Shown: positions 12,170-22,680 of the stretch, piece after piece
How positions within the stretch are numbered: the stretch's first letter is position 1
Layout: the number at the start of each line of letters is the position of its first letter
From: Galerina marginata
Lineage: Eukaryota > Basidiomycota > Agaricomycetes > Agaricales > Galerinaceae
Assembly: GCA_023014335.1 (NCBI GenBank)
Contig: JAECYW010000011.1
Span: 248,001 to 312,000 of the forward strand
Direction of reading: 5' to 3'
Length of the DNA: 64,000 nucleotides
Position numbers and translations under genes: made by a program
The notes under the pieces: generated by a model
Databases searched by the model: none
Told to the model about the DNA's origin: nothing
Seen by the model: only the letters and a program-made list of their open reading frames with translations

Positions 12170-13365
12170 GAGGATGGCGTCGACGAAGCTTACGAGGAGC
12201 TGGCAACTCGAATCTTTCCGCGATCGTCTTCGATAACGGCCGTCGATCGTTTTGGCCGACTTCCAACCATCAACACCTCATCTTTCCAAAGCTTGAAGAT
12301 CGCTCGATGTGTTCTAGGACTCAGCTCAACGAGGAGCAGTTTAACACGCAGGAGCAGCAGTTTTAGCAAATAGGCCTAGCGAGTTTGGAGCCAGCTGTCT
12401 AGTTCTTCGGGGAAAGGGAAAGCCGGGCGAGGGATCGCCGAAGAGGTTGAGGAGATGGACTATACTCAAGTATATTGGACCTGGCGATGCTAGGCTCTTC
12501 TCGGATCGTTTTTATCCAACATGACCACCACTTCCGGCGTTGGTTATGGTGTTTATCTGTCTTTCTGCCTGAACCTCGGGTTCTCGTTTGTTCCTCTTCT
12601 ACATCAACTTCAACATCTCGCAGCAGGCTCATACCAGCCTTCAATCTGGTCCGACGCATGCAATCGTTGGTTGCTTTTCAAATTCTGGGCATCGACGTGG
12701 CGTCATTCAGCATGGGCATTCGGTCTCGACATTTGATTTTCAAAGTTTATTTGCCAACAAAGGACCCTAGACTGCGTTATCCTGCCCTTCAAGCACCAAT
12801 ATAAATGTTCGACAGCCAGTCCATGTTGGTGTTACCACTCAGCGGGTGCATGACTTTCCCCGAATGGCGGCTTTACCGAGTTTGGGCGTGCCTATTTGTC
12901 GACGTAGCATGATTTCAGTTTCTGGTTTCGAGGTCATCACCCATTCATGCAGATGTTGAGCTATCCTGTCCTCCTCAATGTCCTTCTGCACCGTCTGCGT
13001 TGTCTTATGAAGATGACGATTATTGTTCGTCCCGTTATGACGATGACATTGCCCGCCACCCAGATATGCTACTACCTACACTCCAAATTTTGAAATCGAC
13101 TCCAAACCCAAACCAGGTTCAGGAGCAGAAGGGCAACCAACTCCTACACGTCCTTCAACGTGTCAACTTGGCCTGCGAATTTTTTTTTGCTCTCATGGAG
13201 ATGGTGCCATTCCTTTGCACGGGATGATTGGTGTGGTGGCACTGGCCACGGCGGCGGTGGTGCCGAAATAGCGGCACCTCGAGTACGAGTCGGAGGTTTC
13301 AGCCAGGCTGTAAAGAGCGAAAGGTTGTCGATAGGAAGGTGACGAGGTGGGAGCAACGGAAGAGA
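12170..13365. repeat. Internal 1.2-kb tandem duplication, first copy
   Basis: 12174-12400 and 13371-13610 align closely; both contain GATGGCGT(C/T)GACGAAGCTTACGAG and the following block around CTCAACGAGGA. Period 1 has this block once (about 4335-5570). The duplication is therefore younger than the 7-kb duplication, or one copy was lost from period 1. Confidence 0.75.
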
Positions 13366-14640
13366 GCAGGATGGCGTTGACGAAGCTTACGAGGGAGGAG
13401 CTGCAACTCGAAAATTTTTGCAATGGTCTTTGATAACGGCCCTCGATAGTTTTGGCCGACTTCCAGCCACCAACACCTCATCGCTCCGAAGCTTGAAGAT
13501 CGCTCGATGAGTTCTAGGGCCCAGCTCAACGAGGAACCGTTTGACACGCAAGAGCAGGAGTTTTGGAAAACGGGTCTGGCAAGCTTCGAACCCGCTGTCT
13601 TTTCATCCAACATGACCGCCACTTCCTGCGTCAGTTATGGCGTTTATCCTTATTTTCGCCTGGCCCTCTGGTTCTCGTTTGTTCCTCCTCGATCTCAACT
13701 TCAACCTCTTGCCCATACTATATTTAAGCTAGACCTTATGCATGCAATGCTTGCTTTTCTTCGAGCCCCGAGCCTCTTTGAGTCAGGCATGCATCGACGT
13801 GGCGTCATCCACCATGGGGGTTTGGTTTCGACATTTGATTTTCGACATTTAGTACCCAACAACGGACCTAGACCCCGTTATCCTCCAGCTCCGAGCACGA
13901 ATTTCAGTGTTCAGCTTCTCGGTCGGGCAACGCTCTATCGATGTAGGCAGAACCCGTTGTCTTGGCAGAACCTGTCCCATCGTTGGCGGATTCCTTGGTG
14001 TGTTCGACAGTCAGTCCATCCTGGTATTGCCACTCAGCGGATGCACAGCTTTCTTCGAATTTTTGGGCGTGTCTATTCGTCGACGTGGCATACTTTCAGT
14101 TTCGGGTTTTCGAGGCCAACATGCATCCTGCAGATATTGAGCCATCTTGGCTTCCTTAATAACCTCTGTTTGCACCGTCTGCTTTCTCTTATGAAGGTCA
14201 CGATTCTCTCGTCCCGTTATGCCGACGACGTTGCCCGCCACCCAGATATGCTACTATCTACGCTCCAAATTTTGAAATCGACTCTAAACCCAAACCAGGT
14301 TCAGGAGCGGAAGGACGACCAACTCCTACGCGTCCTTCAATGTTTCCACTTGGCCCGCGAGTTTTTCTGCTCTCGTGGTGTCATGAGCTGGCTGTCGTTT
14401 CTCTACCCGGGATCGTTGATGTGTTGACTTTGGCCATTGCGGCGGCGATGCAGATATATTGGTACCTGTGCCCAATCGAGTACGACTCTGAGGTTTCAGC
14501 CAGGTTGTAGAGAGCGAAAGGTTGTTGATGGGAAGGAGGCGAGGTGGGAGAGACAGCGCTCGGAATGTGCGGGAAAGGTTGAATTTGGAATACTGAAAAC
14601 GATGTGCTCGAGGAGTAGAACAACATTTTGAATGCTGAAT
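13366..14640. repeat. Internal 1.2-kb tandem duplication, second copy
   Basis: Second copy of the block starting at 12170. The stretch 13507-14427 stays open on the plus strand (306 codons). The first copy and period 1 do not keep that frame, so I treat it as non-coding or as a long-dead gene rather than a CDS. Confidence 0.7.
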
Positions 14641-14770
14641 AACCAGGTATGCCTCAACTTATGACGTTTTGCCTGTACTTATACTATACAATTTCTTCAA
14701 CAGACGTCTTATTACGAGGATGATGTTTTCTGGCCCTTGGACCTCGTAACGGTATCTTCGGTCCCTTGTA

Positions 14771-15328
14771 AGATAGGCGTCACTCTGATCCAGCACCCCT
14801 TACATAAGCATAAAAGGTGCGACCTCGCAACTCTATCTTCTCCCACCACAAACACTTTTTGAGTAAAATAAGACCAGAGGTCATTAGCTAGGAAGCATAT
14901 CTACCATTGTCAGGTTGAAAAAATTTAAAATAACAAAAAATGAAGGAGTAGATAGGTTTTTTTTGCCGGTTTTTTTTTTTGACTTAAATTATGCTCCTTT
15001 TGCATTTTCGACACTCCTGGCAGATTTTCGAAAAATGATCCTCCAACATTTGGCCGCCATTTAGGGTTAGGGTTATTACATAATACACCATATATAGATC
15101 TTATGGCTCGTCTTGGGCTAGGTATGGTAACCCCGTTGGTTGGAGCCACGGAGGGTACTATACTGTATTTGAAGCTTAAATATCTCACTGAATATAGCAC
15201 CTCTTCCAGGTTTCAGCGCCTGAAAGTTGCCAAAAAAAAAATTTCTTCGAGAAAACCCCAACTTTTGGCCGCTCTTGGCGCTTAGTAAGCTGATTACATA
15301 AGGTGCTGGATATTAGTGACGCCTATCT
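14771..15328. mobile_element. Tc1/mariner-like MITE, 558 bp, TA target duplication
   Basis: Terminal inverted repeats begin AGATAGGCGTCACT (14 bp perfect) and continue for about 38 bp with mismatches (CCAGCACC...TTACATAA). The element is flanked by TA at 14769-14770 and 15329-15330. Period 1 has the uninterrupted site CCCTTGTAGTCG with one TA (5704-5705). A TA duplication is typical of Tc1/mariner-type elements. No transposase is encoded. Confidence 0.9.
15061..15075 (+). repeat. Short telomere-like motif (TTAGGG)2TTA inside the MITE
   Basis: Two and a half TTAGGG units occur within the 558-bp element. TTAGGG is the usual telomere repeat of basidiomycetes. Two units may be chance. Confidence 0.5.
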
Positions 15329-15827
15329 TAGTCGTACATGACTAGGCGGTCGAATCACAAAGTCTTTTGATTGTTCAATAACTCTTGCCTTTCTGTTAAT
15401 TTCAGCCATTTATGTCTTTCTACTTCGAATACTTCGAGCTTTCTAAATGCAGTTTCAGTCGACAGTTTACGAAGATGGTCTTCAATGCTCAAGCGCTTAT
15501 GTATTATGCCCTCGCCACTTTCAACCGTCATCGTTCTCAAATAACATATCGTTCCTTCAGGTTGTCCAGCTAAGTGTTTTGGTGTGCGTATTTCTCGGGC
15601 ACAATAGTATTTCCAAAAAACAGATTGTCGTTCTTTCATTATTGCTTTCTCCAGCTCATACATATAAGAATCGTACACACCGAATTGTTTATGTTGCCCC
15701 GACCCACTTCTGCTTCTCCGCCGCATTGGTTATGTTTGGCTCCATGGTTCGACGCAAATATGCAAAACTTCTTGTACCCTGGACCCTCGTCCCGAATATC
15801 GTAGACTATCCTCACTGTCAACCTCAA

Positions 15828-17594
15828 ATGCCTCCTCCTGGGGCCCACCTTTCGGTGGACGAACTTCTTACAGCGCTTAAATGGAAATTGGAGAACGAAG
15901 ATGATGAAAGTTATGCCATTGAGATCGGAGGTCCATCTGCTTTACCTCAGTATGTTGGCTGCTATGTATTGATCGATTACGATGATTTAACCAACTATGT
16001 TATCATTGTTCACCAGGGAAAATTGGCCTTCTGCGGTTGGTTCCAACTATGATCCTAATTGTGCTCGTGTGACTGATTGTGTTTGCAGTGGTCGCAGAGG
16101 ATGGGCAAACTGGAAGACATCGCTCGTCTTGTGGCATATCACCAGAACGCCTTCGTTAGAGTCAATATTTTGCCGGCTGAGATCCTCAGCGAAATTTTCT
16201 TGCAAGTGCAGGGCGAATATTTGAACACATCGTTTTGCTTGCCACCAGAAAACCCGGATTTGACTGGTGCTAACGAATGGATCAAAGTTGGCCACGTGTG
16301 CCGAAAGTGGCGGCGTTACGCCCAAAATACCAAGGCGCTTTGGTCTCGAATAATCCTCGGCCCTAGTCTTGCATCCCCGGCCTCGATGGCCACTCATTTC
16401 TTCCACCAATCACACCCACTTCCTATCTCTCTCGAGCAAGACATTGATCAAATATCCGAGGCTGAAGACACTGCGATGCATAAGTTTTATAATCTGTTGC
16501 TCGAACACCCCAATCGCGTCTCAGCGCTTTACCTGCGGGGATATTTCCCTGAAACGGACTGGCATCTTCTTCAAAAGTCCTTACCGAATCTGGTTGAGCT
16601 ACAACTTTCTTTCGAAATACATCGCGTACGAAATGGGTATATCACAAACTTTCTCGGCGGATTTCCCTCTTCCTCCCTCAGAAAGCTCTCGTTAGAGAAT
16701 TATACCTGGCCAGGACTTACACCTCCTGCTTTAACGCACCTGTATCTTACCGACGACTTCCGTGGGGTTGCTCTCGCCGATTTCTTTAACATGCTAAGGT
16801 TGATTTCCCCGACCCTTCAAGCCCTTTACCTCAAAGGCGCCGGACCAAAAGTGTTTCACCCGGAAGAATACAACTCTCTTTCCATGACAGAAAGTCTGGT
16901 TATGCCTGTATTGGAGCATTTTGAGGTGCTTTCTTTTTCATTCTTCAACGCCGGCAATTTACTGTTACATCTGTACAAACTCTCACTACCGAACCTCCAA
17001 ACCATTATTTGGGACTCACAATGGACGAAGGACTTACACAAGTATACCGACGGTTACGAAAGAAAAGCAATGATCCCTCCGTATGAATATCGGGCCCGCG
17101 TGAAGCGTTTAGTGGGATGGGCTGCTCGAGAAAAGTGTTACGCGCTTCAGGGAGAAACTCTCTACTTCGACCCTGGCGCAGTGAACACGTCTGTGCTTGA
17201 AACGTGGACAGGACTTCTCCCAAATTTGGTTATGCTGGCTGTTCCAAGCTATGTGAGGTGGAACCATATGAATGCAGCCATAATACGCGTTTCAAGTCTT
17301 ACACACCTCCACATTGGCCAGGCCTTAGACTATATTGCCCTTGTGTGCATCCTGGAGAAACCGTCACCTTTCCTTCCGCACGTTGTGTCTCTTACTATTT
17401 ACCACAGCCAGAGCCTCGGCGCTTGCTTGTGGCAAGCGAAGGAGAATTTTAGTTGGTCGAGGCTTGAGCCGCTCAATGATCCACTCATCAATAATTCCAT
17501 GACGCGCGCTCGTGATCACCTTCAAGCCACTTACACATTACGCTTTGACACAGAAGCTGCCAACGGACTTTTCTTAGCCAACCCGACCCTATAA
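15828..17594 (+). CDS. F-box/leucine-rich-type protein, copy 3 (open)
   Basis: The main exon is open from at least 16101 (ATG) to the TAA at 17592-17594, about 497 codons. The F-box lies near residues 21-33 counted from that ATG (VNILPAEILSEIF), preceded by the helix pattern LVAYHQNAF that is common before mushroom F-boxes. The remainder has irregular leucine-rich segments (LPNLVELQL, LRKLSLENY, LTHLYL, LQALYL, LYKLSLPN). An upstream exon starting at ATG 15828 (MPPPGAHLSVDELL) keeps its frame in copy 2, so it is probably coding, and GT...TTTGCAG intron ends lie between the two. The obvious donor and acceptor do not join in phase. A donor near 16040 with an acceptor at 16099-16100 would. Expected role: substrate adaptor of an SCF ubiquitin ligase. 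It is the only uninterrupted member of the local family. Confidence 0.75.
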
Positions 17595-19384
17595 TTCAGA
17601 AGTGTATTTATAATTTTTTGATGATAAGATCAGAGGTAGACCCAACTTTTTTGGAATGAAAAGACGACGGAGTTGCCTGTAGACTTGATATCAAGACTAA
17701 GTAATAACAATCAAGGAAAAGAAGTGCAAGTGCAACTTCGTAGAGTGACTCAAGATTCCGGTTGCGGTATGAGGAAGTTGGCTTGAGTGTGGACGACGAG
17801 TGTGAGGACGGGCGGGTGCATTTATGCCAGGCGTAGGTGGCGTTCGGTTTGATTACGAGTAGAGTGGTCAGATTTTCGGTGCGGTAAGCTGAGTACGCGG
17901 ACATGGCGGGTGTGGAAAGAGAAGCGAAGTAAAGGAACCAAATGAACGTAATGGAGTAGATAAACGAGGGAGAACAAGTGAGGGATGGATCCTAAGAAGC
18001 TAAGAACGGTAAGCAGTATCCTAGAAAGGTGTAAACTTATTCCTTTTGGCCGAAAAGGAGGCGAGTACAGCGACAGGCGTGTGTATGGACGGAAAGACAA
18101 GTTGTTCGTAAGGTTGTATAGCTTTTGCGTGCGAGACGAAGAACATGTAGATGTCGAGGTAGCTGACGGTACAGATTCTTTGGATAAGGTGCAGTTGGGT
18201 ATGCGACAAAGAGGTTGAGGTGAATGATCGCCAAGGAACTTGGAAGTTGACAAAGCTGGCACAAAGAGTAAGAGGACAGAGATGGTTGTAAAGATAAAAG
18301 TTAATAAAAGTCATGCAGCCGACAAGTAGGACTCGAGATGCTGGACGCTGACACACAGGTTCGACGCGATTTGGGGGTAGGTATGGGCGTCATTCAGTTG
18401 ATCATGATATGGATTTCCTGGTCATTCAGGTGCGGTAAAGTAATTCAAGGAAAGTACGTGGACATGATGTGGGGTGGATAGCAAAGCAAAGGAACGAAGC
18501 AAAACGAAACAAAGTAGAGTAGTTAAAAGGGAAGTTATCGAGGAAGGAACGAACGAGGAAAGGAACGAGGAATGAGGCACGCGGGGTTGAACTTAAAAAG
18601 GGGATTTCAATGGGGATGTGGGACAGACATTGAGTGTGCGAGATGAAGGGGATGTACTTCTATGACTACGAAGATATAGGTGATGAGGTGCTATGTAGGC
18701 GGTATGTGGATGAAGGAGGAGATAAAACGGAATATATGCGTGACGTGAATGAGAGTTTTGGAGAGTGAGGAGGAGAGAACGGTCGTCCATGCAAGAAGGA
18801 AGTGGGAGATACAATGGAAGGAAGAAGAAAGTGGAATGGAAAGGAAGAAAAGAACGAAACGTCCCGGATAGCAAGAAGAAAAAGCCCGATATAGTATAGG
18901 ATATGATAGAATAGATGCATTACTCGAGTATTAACATTATACGAAAAGATAAGCGGGTTGTGCAAGGCGTCCACTGGCAGCGAACGAGGACAAGAGTGCG
19001 CATCTTGAGCCGCCGATACGCAGGCAGGCAGGCGCGATCGAAGATCGAGACCTAGAGTAGGGGTAGAACGCGGTGCATCATGCACCTGCAGCGCGTATAA
19101 ATCAGCGGGTGTATCTGTTTGTCCGGGTCGTGGGTTTTACATCTACAGCCCAGCCAAGCCCAGTCAGATGAGGAGTCATGACTGGGAGGAAGGGAGGCAG
19201 TGGAAGAAAGCCGATCGCAGAAACACCAAACACAGAAACGCAGGCGGAGAGGCATGAAGGTCGATCAGTCTCCCCAGCTGACGACCAAAGGCTTCGTATC
19301 CGGTAACTTGAACGGGGTACTGGATGCGAGTGCAGGCGAGATAAAGAATCTCATTGGAATCGGTACCGTCGAGGGCGCTGGTGT
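17595..19384. other. Intergenic, two diverged copies of the dispersed repeat
   Basis: About 17780-18300 and 18360-18500 are diverged copies of the repeat seen at 1.3-2.1 kb, with shared phrases such as 'ggtttgat', 'ggtcattcaggtgcggtaa' and 'gtggatagcaaagcaaa'. About 18580-19060 recurs at 24.3-24.9 and 38.5-38.9 kb. No gene was recognised. Confidence 0.55.
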
Positions 19385-20098
19385 CGTATAAGGAGGGGGA
19401 ACAGGCGAAGGGATGACCATAGACAATTGGAAGAGCAGCAGCGTCGCTTCTGACCTTGAGTTGCTGTTATTGTTGCCGCCTACGGTGCGTAGCAGCTGGT
19501 GCCGTTGGAGCTGGAGCTTGAACTACGATCTAATGGGGAGGCGGACAGCTGCGCCAGTGATAGGCAGGCGACGAGGGACCCATTACCTCTGCATCCGCCA
19601 CACCATTCTCCTCGTCTGAATCCTAGTCCAATCTCCAGTCTTCCGCTTCGCCCGTCCCCGCCTAGCAGCCGCCGCGCCTGACCCTGATTCACGAGCACGG
19701 GAGAACTTCGCGGGCCCGTGCACCGGTCGGAGGTTGAGGACGGGCGGGCGGTGAATAGATGTATCTGAATTATGCCTGTGGTCGTCGTGCACCAACGTCT
19801 CCCGGCAGACGAGGGAGGTCGACCGAGAGCTGTGTGTGGACCGCAGGGGATAGGAGCATGTTCAGACGCGCTCCTAAGTGCGCTTGTACGCGACTCCTCC
19901 TAGAACATGAGCTAAGCCTGAGGCAGACAAAGAGTGCGGCATCCCCGACCAGGAGGGCGAGGAGAATACAAGGTTGAGGGAAGGCCTGTGGGTGGAGGAG
20001 GAGGAGGAGTTAAAGGAGGTATGACTGTGGCCATCGATGTTGAAGAAGAGCTTTTTGCTGCGTAGGTTGAAAGTCAGGCGGGCGTTGACGTTGACCAT
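19385..20098 (-). pseudogene. Decayed hypothetical gene, copy 1 (paralogue at 25.1-25.7 kb)
   Basis: On the minus strand, 19583-19795 and 25268-25534 encode related peptide blocks: RPPVLNLRPVHGPAK versus RPPVLNLRLVCGLAK, followed by a basic RGR-KRK stretch. Upstream, both loci start a frame with MVNVNA (here at 20098) followed by a similar ID-HS block. The order and strand are the same in both loci, which suggests a gene present before duplication. I see no intact reading frame and do not recognise the family. The basic stretch would suit a nuclear protein. Confidence 0.3.
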
Positions 20099-20534
20099 CT
20101 TCCTGTTGGGGTGTGTTAGTGAGAGCGTCGTGGGGTAGGTAAGAAAGGTTGGGGTGGTAGGATGGGAGAGATGTAGGAGGAGTATGTACCCTGCTTTTGA
20201 GCGAACGATGCACGACATCTTCTCCTTCACATTTTGGTGGTCCACGACTTGGACAAAAGCATTCGGGGACGAGCTAGAGGGCGTGCAAGGAACGCCACGT
20301 CACCTATAGATGTATACTCTGTCTAAAGAGGCAAACATCACGAGTCTTCGGCGAATAATGGAGTATGGTAGTGCATGAAGGAATTGACTAAAGGGGTCAT
20401 GGGCTTAGCAGGATGGGCGTCGGTAATACGGTTCCGGAGGGTGGCTGTGTTCGGCACGGAAATAAGCGGTGTGGGCGGCTATCCCGAAATTGGCAACATC
20501 CGGCTTTGGAGCGCGCAGAGCACAGGCCCGTTCA

Positions 20535-20790
20535 TCATCGCTCAGACTTTACGAGTACAGTGGCTGCGTTACCTTCCCCTCTAGTCTCCCCGCCATCAAC
20601 TGTTCAAGGACTCCCAGGCTCGTACCACTTCTCGAGCGTGGAGGCATTGCAGAACTACATAAACCAGGTATGTCCCTCACAAGTCACGATCAGCTGGCCT
20701 TGTTTGAATCAAATTCCATCGCGAACTGGCTACCTCGAGCGTGCTATGTCGGAACATCTGCTAGTGTCTTTCGGACTCTATTCCTAACGA
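20535..20790 (+). pseudogene. Relic of phosphotransferase/kinase-like gene
   Basis: About 20545-20680 aligns with 51410-51560 of the intact gene, including the 'catcaactgttcaaggact' block and the end of its first exon (about 20640-20668, ALQNYI-NQ then a GTATGT donor). The surrounding frame is shifted and the 5' part is missing, so this is a fragment. Confidence 0.6.
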
Positions 20791-21100
20791 ACCACGCATG
20801 AGGTGATTAAGTCTCCAATGAGCAGTATCATAAATATCGGTTTTATTAAGGCGCATTGGACTGGCTTTCGAACCGCAAAGTAATAAAACTTGGATGGCTC
20901 ATACTCATACTGCAATTCAATAAATTTCTGTAAGCCGTTTTATTCCAATATACCTCCCATAGTAAATACAACTTATGTTTGTGATCTCGCCAATTCCTTT
21001 CTTATTTACTGGTTCCTTTTCGTTTCTTTCTTGAACGGACATCCTGGTGAGGAGTTTGTCATTTTTTCTGTTGCTGTGGAGTGTGTGACATGCCTTGAAG

Positions 21101-21611
21101 CTAAGCGTTACCAACGAGGATGGACTGTGTCCCAGGGGTGAAGCAAAAGTTGTTGTCGAGACGGGTACCGCACGAAGACAACTGATTGCAACTATTTCCG
21201 CAACCACTGCGGTCGCAGAATCCGACATTTGCGGTGGCCGCCAAACAATTGGTATCGGGAGCAGCGAGACAGGCCGGACCGCCATTGTAAACAGTACAGG
21301 GCCCGCCGCAAACATCGTCTACCCTGTCGCTACAGTAAGTGACAATCGTGTTGAGGGCAGCCCGAGGGGTGAGCGCATTGATTGGTTTGCCGATAAAGGT
21401 AATATTGGCGTCGGTGGTGGCTAACCAATGTTTGAGCTGGTCGATGGTGATCAAGAACCCGGTATCCTTAAAAAATACGTCAATGTTCTTGTACCATCAC
21501 ATAGGCCGCGAAAGATTTTGAACTCACCGCATTCGGAGCCGGCGTCGGATTGGCGGTGACCAGGCTACTGGTGGCGACGATCAAGGCAGTTAAAAGTGCA
21601 GTGAAGTGCAT
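21101..21611 (-). CDS. Secreted 10-cysteine protein 1
   Basis: Two exons: 21611-21528 and 21466-21101, with a 61-nt intron (GTGAGT...AAG) in phase 0. The product is 149 residues. Exon 1 encodes a typical signal peptide (MHFTALLTALIVA..., cleavage likely after TA near residue 20) and a short linker with PTPAP. The mature part has a first half ending in NTIVTYC and a second half with ten cysteines, including VCGGPC and GFCDRSGC. The paralogue at 31.0-31.5 kb conserves all ten. I do not recognise the family. It is probably an extracellular, disulfide-bonded protein. Conservation of intron position, cysteines and TATA element in both copies supports a functional gene. Confidence 0.85.
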
Positions 21612-21665
21612 GCTGGTGACTATGAATCGATAGTTACTGCTCTCTTGTAGCGTACAATCCCAGCA

Positions 21666-21671
21666 TTTATA
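21666..21671 (-). promoter_or_regulatory. TATA element of secreted protein 1
   Basis: TATAAA on the minus strand, about 55 bp before the start codon. The same element is kept at the same distance before the paralogous gene. Confidence 0.6.
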
Positions 21672-22229
21672 CTATTCCAGAGTTCTCAATATGGACATTC
21701 AAATTTAATATCGGAGGATTAGACATTAATAAAAGCTCGGGCGCCGCGGTAAGGACAGCAAAATTCGAAACACACGGTCACCGTCAAGCTCGGAGGTTTT
21801 TGGCGGAAATTTGGCCTGATATTCCACCTATAAAATCTCATTTGGGACATTCTCGCCGTCAGCGATCCCATGGAAAGTCACGTCGGCTCTAGTCATGCAC
21901 AAAAGCATCGAGTTAGGGCTACACTGGAAGATCGTGTTCACAAAACTTTGCTTCTTTGATTTCTTGAGCCACTGCTCTTGAGGTGTTGGGAATATTGCTT
22001 GAGCTATTGAACCTCTTTTGACCCTCATAAAATCAAATGTGAGAGCTTGTTGGTTAACCTTCACGCACCTGAGGGAAATTTGGATACTATAATTCCGTAC
22101 ATACGTAACTTTCTGTTTAAAGCCCAATAAACATTGGCCGTTCGTTCCAGCTACCAAGTCCTAGGGTGTCGATCAGCCCTTTACAGGTCATAATTCAGTT
22201 CGTAGAAGCCCTATATCGAGTGTGGAACA

Positions 22230-22680
22230 GGGAACATCGTGTATCGACCTTGCTTCGATGTTCTACGATAGAAGTCCCTGAAGCCCGAGCCCTTTCGCGG
22301 CTTATATTTTACCTGTGATATGTGCAATTTCTGCATCGGTTTTTTGAGGGATGGAATACATTGCAAACTTATGAGGAAGCCTCCCAGAGAGGCGCTATTC
22401 TTAGACTATTGCAAACTTAAACGGGAAACCGTGCCGGGGGAGGCGATATTCTTAGACTTATTACAGCGCCAAGGAACGTCGCGAATCGTCCTTGCTTCGA
22501 TCTTCCTATGATGCAACGCCTTGTAACCCGAGCCCTTTCCACAGGTTGTATATTTTACCACTGATATATACTGTCGGCGTTGGTTTTCCGCGGAGTGGAA
22601 TAGATTCCAAACATAACTGGGAAACCGCGGTGAGGCGCTTTTCTTAACACCTGGCAGCGACCTAAAATGTGACTGGGGGT
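22230..22680. repeat. Short tandem units (about 200-250 bp) upstream of secreted protein 1
   Basis: Blocks starting near 22245 and 22490 share 'cttgcttcgat', 'cccgagccctttc' and 'gaggcg(c/a)tattcttaga'. The partner region at 32.1-32.76 kb shows the same two-unit arrangement. Confidence 0.6.

Larger units (their letters stand above)
7191..16810. repeat. Tandem segmental duplication, period 2 (about 9.6 kb, expanded)
   Basis: This is the second period of the array described for 14-7190. It is 2,443 bp longer. Three insertions (a 502-bp element plus its 8-bp duplication, a 281-bp element, and a 558-bp element plus TA) and an internal duplication of about 1.2 kb account for most of that difference. 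Confidence 0.85.

Noticed and set aside
13507..14427. 306-codon protein gene
   Set aside because: The frame is not conserved in the tandem copy (12170-13365) or in period 1 (4335-5570), and no motif is recognisable.
15061..15075. Interstitial telomere marking a chromosome fusion
   Set aside because: Only two and a half TTAGGG units, and they lie inside a MITE.
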